Source: Blautia sp. MSJ-19
Lineage (GTDB): Bacteria > Bacillota > Clostridia > Lachnospirales > Lachnospiraceae
Direction: 5' to 3'
Assembly (NCBI RefSeq): GCF_018918125.1
Contig: NZ_JAHLQA010000042.1
Coordinates: 124,001-188,000 of the forward strand
Length of the DNA: 64,000 nucleotides
The stretch's first letter is position 1, and every line of letters begins with the position of its first letter. Below, one piece after another: positions 25,371-34,621 of the stretch. The position numbers were made by a program, and so were the translations under genes. The notes under the pieces were generated by a model. That model made no database searches, was not told the origin of the DNA, and was given only the letters and a program-made list of their open reading frames with translations.

Positions 25371-26513
25371 ATGAAAAAAATTGCGATATTAGGTTCAACA
25401 GGTTCTATTGGAACACAGACTTTGGATGTGGTACGTGCCAACGGAGATATTGAGGTACTTGGAATCAGTGCAGGCAGCAATATCCAGAAACTGGAAGAAC
25501 AGGTGAGGGAATTCTCGCCGAAGCTTGTGGCTGTCTGGGATGAAAAAGCAGCGCAGGAACTGGCGCAGAAGATTCAGGATACGGATACAAAGGTAGTAGC
25601 AGGAATGGACGGACTTCTGGAACTGGCTGCAATGCCGGAGACAGAAATCCTGGTTACAGCAATCGTGGGAATGCTTGGAATCCGTCCGACGATCGAAGCA
25701 ATCCGTGCAGGCAAGGATATCGCACTTGCGAATAAAGAGACACTGGTCACTGCCGGTCATCTGATCATACCGATGGCAAAGGAATATGGAGTCCGGATTC
25801 TTCCGGTAGACAGCGAGCACAGCGCAATCTTTCAGTCCCTGAACGGAGAACACAAAGAAGAAATTGATAAACTTCTGATCACGGCTTCTGGTGGCCCGTT
25901 CCGTGGAAGGACACGAAAAGATCTGGAGAATGTGACACTGGAAGATACATTAAAGCATCCGAACTGGGTGATGGGACAGAAAATCACAGTGGATTCTGCA
26001 ACACTGGTAAATAAGGGACTTGAAGTTATGGAAGCAAAATGGCTGTTTGGCGTGGAACTGGATCAGATCCAGGTTGTTGTGCAGCCACAGAGTGTGATCC
26101 ATTCGATGGTTCAGTTCAAAGACGGTGGGATCATGGCACAGCTTGGCACACCGGATATGCGACTGCCGATTCAGTATGCACTGTATTATCCTCATAGAAG
26201 ATATCTGGATGGAGAACGACTGGATTTTGCAAAGCTTGGACAGATCACGTTTGAAGAACCGGATATGGATACGTTTCTGGGACTGCCGATGGCAATCCGG
26301 TCAGCACGGACTGGTGGTTCTATGCCGACAGTATTTAATGCGGCGAATGAACTTGCGGTGCGCAAATTCCTTCACAGAGAAATCCGTTTCCTGGATATTT
26401 ATGATATTATCGGAGAATCTATGGAACGTCATACTGTGATCGAAAATCCGTCTCTTGAGGAGATCCTGGCAGTAGAAAACGATACATATCAGTGGATTGA
26501 AAGCAGGTGGTAG
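25371..26513 (+). CDS. dxr: 1-deoxy-D-xylulose 5-phosphate reductoisomerase
   Basis: A 380-residue NADPH enzyme committing carbon to the MEP isoprenoid pathway. The N-terminal Rossmann motif is ILGSTGSIGTQTLDV; NKETLV, PVDSEHSAIFQ and the substrate loop ASGGPFRG are all present. Its product line feeds UppS, encoded two genes upstream. It ends just before the rseP start, with the rseP ribosome site inside its last codons. Confidence 0.96.
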   Translation: MKKIAILGSTGSIGTQTLDVVRANGDIEVLGISAGSNIQKLEEQVREFSPKLVAVWDEKAAQELAQKIQDTDTKVVAGMDGLLELAAMPETEILVTAIVGMLGIRPTIEAIRAGKDIALANKETLVTAGHLIIPMAKEYGVRILPVDSEHSAIFQSLNGEHKEEIDKLLITASGGPFRGRTRKDLENVTLEDTLKHPNWVMGQKITVDSATLVNKGLEVMEAKWLFGVELDQIQVVVQPQSVIHSMVQFKDGGIMAQLGTPDMRLPIQYALYYPHRRYLDGERLDFAKLGQITFEEPDMDTFLGLPMAIRSARTGGSMPTVFNAANELAVRKFLHREIRFLDIYDIIGESMERHTVIENPSLEEILAVENDTYQWIESRW

Positions 26514-26514
26514 A

Positions 26515-27804
26515 TTGAAGATCCTGATTGCGATTATTATTTTCAGTGCAATCATATTGTTTCATGAATTTGGACATTTCCTTTTTGCAAAATTGAACGG
26601 TATCAGTGTGACGGAGTTTTCTCTTGGAATGGGACCGAGACTGTGGAGTGTTCAAAAAGGGGAGACCAGATATTCGTTGAAGCTACTTCCGATTGGCGGT
26701 TCCTGTGCCATGGTGGGGGAAGATACGGCGGAAGAAGATGTTCCGGGCTCTTTTAATGCGGCACCTGTCTGGGGCAGGATTTCTGTTGTTGCAGCAGGAC
26801 CGGTTTTTAACTTTATACTGGCTTTTGTGTTGGCAGTGATCATTGTTGGCTTTGTCGGATATGATCCGGCAGAGGTTCTGGAGGTTGACAGGACTTCTGC
26901 TGCTGCGGAGGCAGGCCTTCAGGCAGGAGATATTATTACAGAGTATGACGGTTATCATGTGGATCTTGCAAAAGATCTGTATGTATATATGTACCTTAAT
27001 GAACTTCAGGAAGGGGATAGCGTCAACCTGAAGGTCATAAGAGACGGTAAAACAGAGAATATCACATATACGCCGGATGTATCTGTCCGTTATCTGCTGG
27101 GATTTAATCGCTCAGATGCATCTTCTATGACAGTAGAATCGCTGATTGAGGGAATGCCCCTTGAGGAGGCAGGTCTGCAGCCGGGAGATACGATCACAGC
27201 CATCAATGGTGTGGAGATTGCGGACGGTGAGGCATATGATGCGTATCTGGCAGAACATCCGCTGTCTGATGAGCCGGTAGAAATCACGTATGACCGAAAT
27301 GGTCTGGATTATACGGCAACGATCACACCGAGAGAATATCGCACACCACAGCTGGGCTTTTCTTATAACCTTGGTTATACAAAGACTTCCGGTCTGCAGG
27401 TGCTGAAATATGGAGCATTGGAAATTAAATATATGATCCGGACTACCCTGCTCAGTCTGAAAGAACTGGTCACAGGTCAGCTTGGATTCCAGAATCTCAG
27501 TGGTCCGGTAGGCGTTGTGGATGCAATCGGTACAACTTATGAAGAGAGTAAGAGCGAAGGCGCGCTGATGCTTTGGATGAATATGTTGAATATGGCGGTT
27601 CTCCTGTCGGCCAACCTTGGAGTTATGAACCTTCTTCCGCTTCCGGCACTGGATGGAGGAAGACTGGTGTTTCTGATCATTGAGGCAATCCGCAGGAAAC
27701 CGATCAATCGTGAGATTGAAGGCAGGATTCATTTTGCGGGTCTGATGGCATTGATGGTTCTGATGGTTGTCGTTATGTATAATGACATTCTTAAGATATT
27801 CTGA
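26515..27804 (+). CDS. rseP: RIP metalloprotease RseP/RasP
   Basis: A 429-residue site-2 protease that cuts within membranes, for example releasing anti-sigma factors and clearing signal peptides. The zinc motif HEFGH (His17, Glu18, His21) lies in the first transmembrane helix and MNLLPLPALDGGR in the last part. Two PDZ-like stretches fall between (around LQAGDIITEYDG and LQPGDTITAING). TTG 26515 is chosen since it begins right after the dxr stop with AGGTGG upstream; an in-frame start within dxr is possible. A terminator ends the operon. Confidence 0.92.
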   Translation: MKILIAIIIFSAIILFHEFGHFLFAKLNGISVTEFSLGMGPRLWSVQKGETRYSLKLLPIGGSCAMVGEDTAEEDVPGSFNAAPVWGRISVVAAGPVFNFILAFVLAVIIVGFVGYDPAEVLEVDRTSAAAEAGLQAGDIITEYDGYHVDLAKDLYVYMYLNELQEGDSVNLKVIRDGKTENITYTPDVSVRYLLGFNRSDASSMTVESLIEGMPLEEAGLQPGDTITAINGVEIADGEAYDAYLAEHPLSDEPVEITYDRNGLDYTATITPREYRTPQLGFSYNLGYTKTSGLQVLKYGALEIKYMIRTTLLSLKELVTGQLGFQNLSGPVGVVDAIGTTYEESKSEGALMLWMNMLNMAVLLSANLGVMNLLPLPALDGGRLVFLIIEAIRRKPINREIEGRIHFAGLMALMVLMVVVMYNDILKIF

Positions 27805-27827
27805 TAAATGCAAATATTACAATACAG

Positions 27828-27869
27828 AAGGACAGAAATTCTTTTGACAGAATACGCTGTCCTTTTTTT
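27828..27869 (+). terminator. Terminator after rseP
   Basis: AAGGACAG pairs with CTGTCCTT around a 21-base loop that contains a further small pairing, followed by seven T. It closes the pyrH-to-rseP operon. Confidence 0.75.
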
Positions 27870-27892
27870 GTGTAAAGATTTTCGGCAGAATG

Positions 27893-27901
27893 CATAGAAT
27901 A
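27893..27901 (+). promoter_or_regulatory. Candidate mother-cell sigma (E/K type) -10 element before sleC
   Basis: CATAGAATA fits the CATAnnnTA -10 recognised by sporulation sigma E/K factors and is placed about 20 bases before the sleC ribosome site. No good sigA pair is present here. The -35 half is not convincing. Confidence 0.35.
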
Positions 27902-27930
27902 TACGGAGAGCTTTGGGGCAGGAGAATCGC

Positions 27931-29199
27931 GTGGAATTTTTTGAAAAAGTGCAGAGTCAGCAGGAACAGCCTGACAAAGGGGAACTGAAAGTCAGTGTAT
28001 TTACAGAAGACGGAAGTAGACCGGTGGAGAATGCACTGGTTCGGATTTCTTATACGGGAGAAAGCGGCCAGACGGTTGAAGAGGTTCGTACAGATGCATC
28101 TGGACAGACACCGTCCCTGGATCTGAGAACGCCTCCGCTGGAGTACAGCATGGAACCGGTAGAAGAACAGCCATATGCGGAATATACAGTTCAGGTGCAG
28201 GCAGAAGGATTTGAAGATACGGAGATTGCGGGTGTGCAGGTGCTTCCTTCGGTGCTGGCACAGCAGTCTGTAAGAATTGCATTTCAGGCAGAGGCAGAGT
28301 TTGAACGTCTGGTTATCGGGCCACATACGCTGTTTGCGGAATATCCGCCAAAAATTGAAGAGGCAGAGATCAAACCGGTCGGAGAGAGTGGAGAGATCGT
28401 TCTGAGCAGAGTTGTTATACCGGAATATATTGTTGTGCATGACGGCTCGGTCAATGATACAACGGCACCGGACTATTATGTCAGGTATAAAGATTATATA
28501 AAAAATGTTGCCAGCAGTGAGATCTATGCAACATGGCCGGATGACACAATACGGGCAAATATACTGGCAATCATGTCCTTTACGCTTAATCGCGTCTATA
28601 CAGAGTGGTATCGGAATAAAGGCAAAGATTTTACCATTACATCTTCTACAGCATATGATCACAAATGGATCCGTGGAAGAAATGTATTTGACAGTATTTC
28701 CAGGATCACGGATGAACTGTTTGAAAATTATCTCTCCAGACCGGATGTCCGTCAGCCGATCCTGACGCAGTATTGTGATGGACGACAGGTGCAGTGCAGA
28801 AACCGGGGATGGATGACTCAGTGGGGAAGTAAGTCGCTGGGAGACCAGGGGTATTCACCAATTGAGATCCTGCGGTATTTTTATGGAGATGATATGTATA
28901 TCAATGTTGCTGAGGAAGTTTCGGGGATTCCGTCTTCGTGGCCGGGGTATGATCTGAATATCGGATCTACCGGAGATAAAGTACGTCAGATGCAGGAACA
29001 GCTCAACGTCATTGCAGGAGCTTACCCGGCAATACCCAAAGTAGGGGTGGATGGTATTTATGGAGAGCAGACAAAGGCTTCTGTACAGAAATTCCAGAAT
29101 GTGTTTGGCCTTCCGGAGACGGGAATCACAGATTATCCTACATGGTATAAAATACAGGAAATCTATGTGGCGGTCAGCAGAATTGCAGAATTGAACTAA
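27931..29199 (+). CDS. sleC: Spore cortex-lytic enzyme, SleC-like
   Basis: A 422-residue protein with the SleC layout: an N-terminal Ig-like/carboxypeptidase-regulatory-type domain (~15-115), a SpoIID/LytB-like catalytic domain (~150-330; IPEYIVVHDGSVND, YIKNVASSEIYATWP, TLNRVYTEWYRNKG, LTQYCDGRQVQC), and a C-terminal peptidoglycan-binding domain (~345-422; GSTGDKVRQMQEQL, GVDGIYGEQTKASVQKFQ). In Clostridium, SleC degrades cortex during germination after activation by Csp proteases. There is no signal peptide, as expected for a mother-cell product. GTG 27931 follows AGGAG by six bases. No csp genes are in the window. Confidence 0.78.
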   Translation: MEFFEKVQSQQEQPDKGELKVSVFTEDGSRPVENALVRISYTGESGQTVEEVRTDASGQTPSLDLRTPPLEYSMEPVEEQPYAEYTVQVQAEGFEDTEIAGVQVLPSVLAQQSVRIAFQAEAEFERLVIGPHTLFAEYPPKIEEAEIKPVGESGEIVLSRVVIPEYIVVHDGSVNDTTAPDYYVRYKDYIKNVASSEIYATWPDDTIRANILAIMSFTLNRVYTEWYRNKGKDFTITSSTAYDHKWIRGRNVFDSISRITDELFENYLSRPDVRQPILTQYCDGRQVQCRNRGWMTQWGSKSLGDQGYSPIEILRYFYGDDMYINVAEEVSGIPSSWPGYDLNIGSTGDKVRQMQEQLNVIAGAYPAIPKVGVDGIYGEQTKASVQKFQNVFGLPETGITDYPTWYKIQEIYVAVSRIAELN

Positions 29200-29234
29200 A
29201 AATATAAAAAAAATAAAAAATTACAAAAAAAGTG

Positions 29235-29263
29235 TTGACTTTAAGTCAGTTCTCTGGTAAGAT
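29235..29263 (+). promoter_or_regulatory. Promoter of tRNA-Leu copy 1
   Basis: TTGACT and TAAGAT are 17 bases apart with an extended -10 TGG, about 50 bases before the mature tRNA. Confidence 0.75.
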
Positions 29264-29312
29264 ACTACTTGTCGCGAGGGAGAACAAAAAGAATCCCAAT
29301 GAAATGCGATAT

Positions 29313-29397
29313 GCGGAAGTGTCGGAACTGGCAGACGAGCAAGACTAAGGATCTTGTGAGCATTGCGCTCGTGTGGGTTCAAGTCCCATCTTCCGCA
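29313..29397 (+). tRNA. tRNA-Leu (anticodon AAG), copy 1
   Basis: An 85-base class II tRNA. The acceptor GCGGAAG pairs with CTTCCGC, discriminator A. The anticodon stem CAAGA/TCTTG encloses CTAAGGA, giving anticodon AAG at 29347-29349, reading CUU and, if A34 becomes inosine, CUC. The long variable arm GAGC/GCTC and the T arm with TTCAAGT are clear. CCA is not encoded. A second identical copy follows 233 bases later. Confidence 0.95.
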
Positions 29398-29409
29398 TTT
29401 TTTATTTAA

Positions 29410-29437
29410 AGCAGACTCATGCGGGTCTGCTTTTTTT
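29410..29437 (+). terminator. Terminator of tRNA-Leu copy 1
   Basis: AGCAGAC pairs with GTCTGCT around an eight-base loop, followed by seven T. Confidence 0.85.
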
Positions 29438-29553
29438 GACGTTATAGAAAATTACTCTGTAATGTTCCAATAACGCAAAAAACGACTTGGAATTTTATAA
29501 AAATGTACAGAAATATCATGAAAAAAAGTTTTTGAAAAAAATGAAAAAAAGTG

Positions 29554-29582
29554 TTGACATATAGATAGTGGTTTGATATACT
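29554..29582 (+). promoter_or_regulatory. Promoter of tRNA-Leu copy 2
   Basis: Perfect TTGACA and TATACT are 17 bases apart with an extended -10 TGA; stronger than the copy 1 promoter. Confidence 0.8.
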
Positions 29583-29630
29583 ATCACTTGTCGCGAGGGA
29601 GAGCAAAAGAATCCCAATGAAATGCGATAT

Positions 29631-29715
29631 GCGGAAGTGTCGGAACTGGCAGACGAGCAAGACTAAGGATCTTGTGAGCATTGCGCTCGTGTGGGTTCAA
29701 GTCCCATCTTCCGCA
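29631..29715 (+). tRNA. tRNA-Leu (anticodon AAG), copy 2
   Basis: Identical over its 85 bases to copy 1, anticodon AAG at 29665-29667. The 45 or so bases of 5' leader are also nearly identical (one substitution, one indel), while promoter and terminator differ. This indicates a local duplication with the flanks diverging. CCA is not encoded. Confidence 0.95.
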
Positions 29716-29720
29716 TGCGA

Positions 29721-29750
29721 AGCCCTTGATTTTCAAGGGCTTTTTCTTTT
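29721..29750 (+). terminator. Terminator of tRNA-Leu copy 2
   Basis: AGCCCTTGA pairs perfectly with TCAAGGGCT around TTT, followed by TTTTCTTTT. Six bases separate it from the tRNA end. Confidence 0.9.
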
Positions 29751-29911
29751 GCCCAAACAATACAGAACTGTATACACAGATGACGAATTTTATCAGTCAA
29801 ATGTCGAATTCATTTATCTGAATGTTTTTTTTGAAAAAAAGAGGAATTTGAGATTTGATGCAGAATATAATTAATAAGAGGTATTTTGTCGTTACTGTGG
29901 AGGGCATGCCT

Positions 29912-30919
29912 ATGAATATCAGAGAAACTATGGAACAGAGGGAACTGGAACTTCTTAGCCCATATGCGGCACACAGTGGACATTCCCGGGGGAGAGAACG
30001 CCCGGAAGAAGAATGCGATGTCCGTACGGTTTATCAGCGGGACAGGGACCGGATCCTGCATTGCAAAGCTTTTCGGAGAATGAAAGATAAGACGCAGGTG
30101 TTTCTGGCACCGCAGGGAGACCACTACCGGAATCGCCTGACACATACCCTGGAGGTTTCTCAGATTGCAAGGACGATTGCCAAAGCACTGAGATTGAATG
30201 AAGATCTGGTGGAGGCGATCGCACTGGGGCATGATCTGGGGCATACTCCATTCGGACATGCTGGTGAAAAGGCCCTGGATGAGATTCATCCGGGCGGTTT
30301 TGCACATTACCGGCAGAGTGTCCGGGTAGCACAGATCCTCGAAAAAAACGGTGAGGGACTTAATCTTACCTGGGAAGTCAGAGATGGTATTTTGAATCAC
30401 CGGATCAGCGGAAGTCCTGCGACACTGGAGGGACAGGTGGTTCGTTTTTCTGATAAGATCGCATATATCCATCATGATATGGATGATGCGCAGAGAGCGG
30501 GGATCATCACAGAGGATGATATTCCTGTTACATTACGGATCCTTCTGGGATATACGACCAGAGAGCGGCTGAATACGTTTGTACATGACATTATCGAAAA
30601 CAGTATAGACAAAGATCATATCGAGATGTCGGCAGAAATCTATGAGGCAATGCTGGATCTCCGTAAGATCATGTTTCAGAATGTCTATACACATCCTGAA
30701 GCAAAAAAAGAAGAATCAAAAGCAATCAAAATGCTGAAAAAGCTTTATATATATTATACTGAAAATCCGGAGGAAATGTCTGCAGAATACCGACAGCTCA
30801 TGAAACGCGGAGAATCAAAAGCACAGGCAGTGTGTGATTATCTGGCAGGGATGACGGATCAGTATTCGATGGCAAAATTCCGAAAGATCTACATACCAAA
30901 GTCCTGGGAGGGCTATTAA
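29912..30919 (+). CDS. dgt: Deoxyguanosinetriphosphate triphosphohydrolase-like protein
   Basis: A 335-residue HD-domain dNTP triphosphohydrolase that removes triphosphate from dNTPs and so affects nucleotide pools. The HD motif runs RLTHTLEVSQIART, LGHDLGHTPFGH and later VRFSDKIAYIHHD. It is shorter than E. coli Dgt and belongs to the Dgt-like clade often placed before dnaG in Clostridia. ATG 29912 follows GGAGGG by seven bases. dnaG starts 19 bases downstream, and I see no terminator through to the nucleoside kinase gene. Confidence 0.9.
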   Translation: MNIRETMEQRELELLSPYAAHSGHSRGRERPEEECDVRTVYQRDRDRILHCKAFRRMKDKTQVFLAPQGDHYRNRLTHTLEVSQIARTIAKALRLNEDLVEAIALGHDLGHTPFGHAGEKALDEIHPGGFAHYRQSVRVAQILEKNGEGLNLTWEVRDGILNHRISGSPATLEGQVVRFSDKIAYIHHDMDDAQRAGIITEDDIPVTLRILLGYTTRERLNTFVHDIIENSIDKDHIEMSAEIYEAMLDLRKIMFQNVYTHPEAKKEESKAIKMLKKLYIYYTENPEEMSAEYRQLMKRGESKAQAVCDYLAGMTDQYSMAKFRKIYIPKSWEGY

Positions 30920-30938
30920 ATGACAGAGGAGGAAGAGT

Positions 30939-32738
30939 ATGCGTTATTCAGACGATATCATTGAAGAAGTCCGTCAGAAGAATGATATTGTAGATGTGGT
31001 ATCGCAATACGTAAAACTAACAAGAAAAGGCAGTTCGTATTTTGGACTCTGTCCTTTTCATAATGAAAAAACTCCTTCTTTTTCCGTGACACCCGGTAAG
31101 CAGATGTATTACTGCTTTGGCTGTGGTGCAGGTGGAAATGTATTCAATTTTATCATGGAATATGAGAACTATTCTTTTGGAGAGGCACTGAAGCATCTGG
31201 CAGACAGAGCGGGGGTGGAACTTCCGAAGATCGAATATTCCAAAGAAGTGAGAGAAAAAGCAGAGCAGAAGGCAGAACTTCTGGAGATCAATAAACATGC
31301 TGCACAGTATTATTATTATCAGCTTCGTACAGAAGGCGGACAGCAGGGGCATCAGTATCTTGTCAGCCGTCAGCTGAGCGAAGAGACAATGCGTAAATTT
31401 GGACTTGGCTATTCTGATAAATTCGGCAGTGGATTATATAAATATCTCAAGTCCAAAGGTTACAGCGATGAGCGGCTGAGGGAATCCGGTCTGTTTAATG
31501 TGGATGAACGTCATGGAATGTATGATAAATTCTGGAATCGTGTGATTTTCCCGATCATGGATGTCAATAATCGTGTCATTGGCTTTGGCGGGCGTGTGAT
31601 GGGCGATGGCAAGCCAAAATATCTGAATTCGCCGGAGACAAAGATCTTTGACAAAAGCCGGAATCTTTATGGGCTGAATATAGCCAGAACGACCAGAAAG
31701 AAATATCTGATTCTGTGTGAGGGCTATATGGATGTGATCGCCATGCATCAGGCCGGTTTTACCAATGCGGTTGCCTCTCTGGGAACGGCACTTACATCCG
31801 GACATGCCAGTCTGCTGAAACGTTATACGCAGGAAGTGCTTCTGCTGTATGACAGCGATGAGGCAGGAATCCGGGCAGCACTTCGTGGGATTCCGATTCT
31901 GCGTGAGGCAGGCGTGAATTCCAGAGTCGTGAATCTGAAACCCTATAAGGATCCTGATGAGTTTATCAAAAATATGGGACCGGAGGCATTTGAAGAACGA
32001 CTGAATCAGGCATCGGACAGTTTTATGTTCCGCGTAAGTATCGCAGAGAGTGAATTTCCGATGGAAGAGCCGCAGGGACAGAACCGCTTTTTTGAGCGAT
32101 GTGCGGAAATGCTGCTGGAGCTTCGTGATGAACTGGAGAGAAACCTTTATATAGAAGCAATCGTAAAAAAATACCGGAGCCAGTATGGAGTCAGTGCAGA
32201 GGATCTTCGCAAAAGAGTCAATACGCTGGCACTTAAAGGAACACCGGCAGAAAACCGGATACAGCCAAAGAACAGTGGCGGTCAGCCAAAGAAAAAGAAA
32301 GAATCCGCATCGGATCAGGCGCAGAAACTGATGCTGACCTGGCTGGTGACTTATCCGGGGATCTTTGATAAAGTGGCACAGTATCTGACACCGGAAGACT
32401 TTATTGTTCCGTTGTACAGAGAGGTGGCACAGATGCTGTTTCAGCAAAAAGAAGAAGGACAGGTGAATCCTGCACGGCTTCTGAATAGCTTTACAGACAG
32501 TGAGGAGCAGAGGGAAGTGGCATCGCTTTTCAATGCAACGATCCATCTGGAAACGCAGCAGGAACAGGATCAGGCATTTGCCGATACACTTCTCAGGATA
32601 AAATCCGAAAGTCTTGCAGAACGGAACCGTAACTGGGATCCGACAGATATGGCAGGACTGCAGCAGATCGTAAAGGCAAAAAAAGAATTGGAAGAACTTG
32701 GGCGAAAACGCCGGGAACTGCATATTTCTTTTGAATAA
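30939..32738 (+). CDS. dnaG: DNA primase
   Basis: A 599-residue primase making RNA primers for replication. The N-terminal CHC2 zinc finger uses Cys38, His41, Cys59 and Cys62 (CPFHNEKTPSF, YYCFGCG). The TOPRIM core has ILCEGYMDVIAMHQ and LLYDSDEAGIRA. The C-terminal ~140 residues after a Lys/Pro-rich linker (~445-460) form the helicase-binding domain. It sits in the classic dnaG-rpoD pairing. Confidence 0.96.
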   Translation: MRYSDDIIEEVRQKNDIVDVVSQYVKLTRKGSSYFGLCPFHNEKTPSFSVTPGKQMYYCFGCGAGGNVFNFIMEYENYSFGEALKHLADRAGVELPKIEYSKEVREKAEQKAELLEINKHAAQYYYYQLRTEGGQQGHQYLVSRQLSEETMRKFGLGYSDKFGSGLYKYLKSKGYSDERLRESGLFNVDERHGMYDKFWNRVIFPIMDVNNRVIGFGGRVMGDGKPKYLNSPETKIFDKSRNLYGLNIARTTRKKYLILCEGYMDVIAMHQAGFTNAVASLGTALTSGHASLLKRYTQEVLLLYDSDEAGIRAALRGIPILREAGVNSRVVNLKPYKDPDEFIKNMGPEAFEERLNQASDSFMFRVSIAESEFPMEEPQGQNRFFERCAEMLLELRDELERNLYIEAIVKKYRSQYGVSAEDLRKRVNTLALKGTPAENRIQPKNSGGQPKKKKESASDQAQKLMLTWLVTYPGIFDKVAQYLTPEDFIVPLYREVAQMLFQQKEEGQVNPARLLNSFTDSEEQREVASLFNATIHLETQQEQDQAFADTLLRIKSESLAERNRNWDPTDMAGLQQIVKAKKELEELGRKRRELHISFE

Positions 32739-32777
32739 GGTTAAAATATAAACACTACATGGAGGGAATGAGCACCT

Positions 32778-33902
32778 ATGGAAATGAATATGGGCAAATT
32801 CAGCGAAAAACTGGTAGAGCTTCTGGAGCTTGCTAAAAAGAAAAAAAATGTACTGGAATACCAGGAAATCAGTGATTTCTTTAAAGAGCAGCCGTTGGAA
32901 GTAGAACAGATGGAAAAGGTTCTGGACTTTCTGGAAGCCAGTGGAGTAGACGTACTTCGTATTTCAGGAAATGATGAAGGGCTGATTCTGGATGATGATG
33001 CAGATATCGAAAAAATGGATGACGAGGAAGAAATCGAGCTGGACAAGATTGATCTGTCCGTTCCGGAAGGCGTCAGCATTGAAGATCCGGTCCGCATGTA
33101 TCTGAAAGAGATCGGTAAGGTGAGTCTTCTTACTGCAGATGAAGAGATTGAACTGGCGAAGCGGATGGAACAGGGAGATGAAGAGGCAAAGAAACGTCTG
33201 GCAGAAGCCAACCTTCGTCTGGTTGTAAGTATTGCCAAGCGATATGTGGGCCGAGGCATGCTGTTCCTGGATCTGATTCAGGAAGGAAATCTGGGTCTGA
33301 TCAAGGCGGTTGAAAAATTTGATTACCGCAAAGGATATAAATTCAGCACCTATGCAACATGGTGGATTCGTCAGGCAATCACAAGAGCGATCGCTGACCA
33401 GGCACGTACCATTCGTATTCCGGTACACATGGTAGAAACAATTAACAAGCTGATTCGCGTTTCCCGTCAGTTACTGCAGGAGTTAGGACGTGAACCTACC
33501 CCGGAAGAAATTGCAGAAGAAATGAAGATGCCGGTAGACCGTGTACGTGAGATTCTTAAGATCTCTCAGGAGCCGGTTTCTCTGGAAACACCAATTGGTG
33601 AAGAGGAAGACAGCCATCTCGGAGATTTTATCCAGGACGATAATGTTCCGGTTCCGGCAGATGCGGCAGCATTTACTCTGTTAAAAGAGCAGCTGATCGA
33701 GGTGCTTGGAACACTGACAGAGAGAGAGCAGAAAGTGCTTCGCCTCAGATTTGGTCTGGATGACGGACGTGCCCGTACACTGGAAGAAGTTGGTAAAGAG
33801 TTTAATGTTACCAGAGAGCGTATCCGTCAGATTGAGGCAAAAGCGCTTCGCAAACTTCGCCACCCGAGCCGCAGCCGTAAGCTGAAGGACTATCTGGATT
33901 AA
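32778..33902 (+). CDS. rpoD: RNA polymerase primary sigma factor SigA/RpoD
   Basis: A 374-residue housekeeping sigma factor. An acidic region 1.1-like N-terminus (~1-95) is followed by region 1.2 ([19 protein letters not shown]), region 2 ([32 protein letters not shown]), region 3 and region 4 with [18 protein letters not shown]. The 1.1 spacer is short, as in other Firmicutes. The many TTGACA/TATAAT-like promoters in this window would be its targets. trmK overlaps its stop by one base (TAATG). Confidence 0.97.
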   Translation: MEMNMGKFSEKLVELLELAKKKKNVLEYQEISDFFKEQPLEVEQMEKVLDFLEASGVDVLRISGNDEGLILDDDADIEKMDDEEEIELDKIDLSVPEGVSIEDPVRMYLKEIGKVSLLTADEEIELAKRMEQGDEEAKKRLAEANLRLVVSIAKRYVGRGMLFLDLIQEGNLGLIKAVEKFDYRKGYKFSTYATWWIRQAITRAIADQARTIRIPVHMVETINKLIRVSRQLLQELGREPTPEEIAEEMKMPVDRVREILKISQEPVSLETPIGEEEDSHLGDFIQDDNVPVPADAAAFTLLKEQLIEVLGTLTEREQKVLRLRFGLDDGRARTLEEVGKEFNVTRERIRQIEAKALRKLRHPSRSRKLKDYLD

Positions 33903-34621
33903 TGGCAGGCAGTGTACAGCTCTCCAGAAGGCTTCTGACGATTGCCGGGATGGTGACAGAAGGAAACCGGCTGGTAGATGTGGGCTGTGATCATGGATAT
34001 CTGCCGGTATATCTCATGATGCAGCACAGGATACCGGGAGCGATTGCCACGGATGTTGGCAAAGGACCTCTTGCCAGAGCACAGGAACATATTGCACAGT
34101 ATGGTCTGGAACAGTACATAGAAACAAGACTGTGTGACGGGCTGGCGGGTGTCGCAAAAGAAGAAGGCGATACACTTGTGATTGCAGGAATGGGTGGCCC
34201 ACTGATGGAAAAAATTCTTGCACAGGGTGAAAACGTGATTGGCGGATTTCAGGAAATGATTTTGCAGCCTCAGTCGGATGTGCCGCATTTTCGCCATTTT
34301 CTTATGACACATGGTTTTCGGATCGTGCAGGAGGAAATGGTTCTGGAAGAGGGAAAATATTATCCGATGATGAAAGCTGTTCCGGGAAAAGAAGAGGCCT
34401 GGACAGTGGAAGAAGAAATGTTTGGAAAGCTGCTTCTGGCACAGCTTCATCCGGTTCTTCATAAATATCTGAAGAGAGAACTGCGTATCAGAGAGCAAAT
34501 TGAAGAACAGCTCAAAGGTGCTTCTGGAGAGGGAGCTCAGAAACGTCTGGATGAAATAAAGGAGGAAAGGCAGCTGATCTTAGCTGCTTTGCACAGATAT
34601 GAAAGTAAGGGAACTGACTGA
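33902..34621 (+). CDS. trmK: tRNA (adenine22-N1)-methyltransferase
   Basis: A 239-residue SAM methyltransferase of the TrmK/YqfN family that makes m1A22 in tRNAs of many Gram-positives. Motif I is LVDVGCDHGYLPVYL; TLVIAGMGGPLMEKIL and LQPQSDVPHFRHFL follow. Its C-terminus is an alpha-helical coiled segment (~170-235). It overlaps rpoD by one base and its last 23 bases overlap the nif3 start, so translation is coupled on both sides. Confidence 0.92.
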   Translation: MAGSVQLSRRLLTIAGMVTEGNRLVDVGCDHGYLPVYLMMQHRIPGAIATDVGKGPLARAQEHIAQYGLEQYIETRLCDGLAGVAKEEGDTLVIAGMGGPLMEKILAQGENVIGGFQEMILQPQSDVPHFRHFLMTHGFRIVQEEMVLEEGKYYPMMKAVPGKEEAWTVEEEMFGKLLLAQLHPVLHKYLKRELRIREQIEEQLKGASGEGAQKRLDEIKEERQLILAALHRYESKGTD

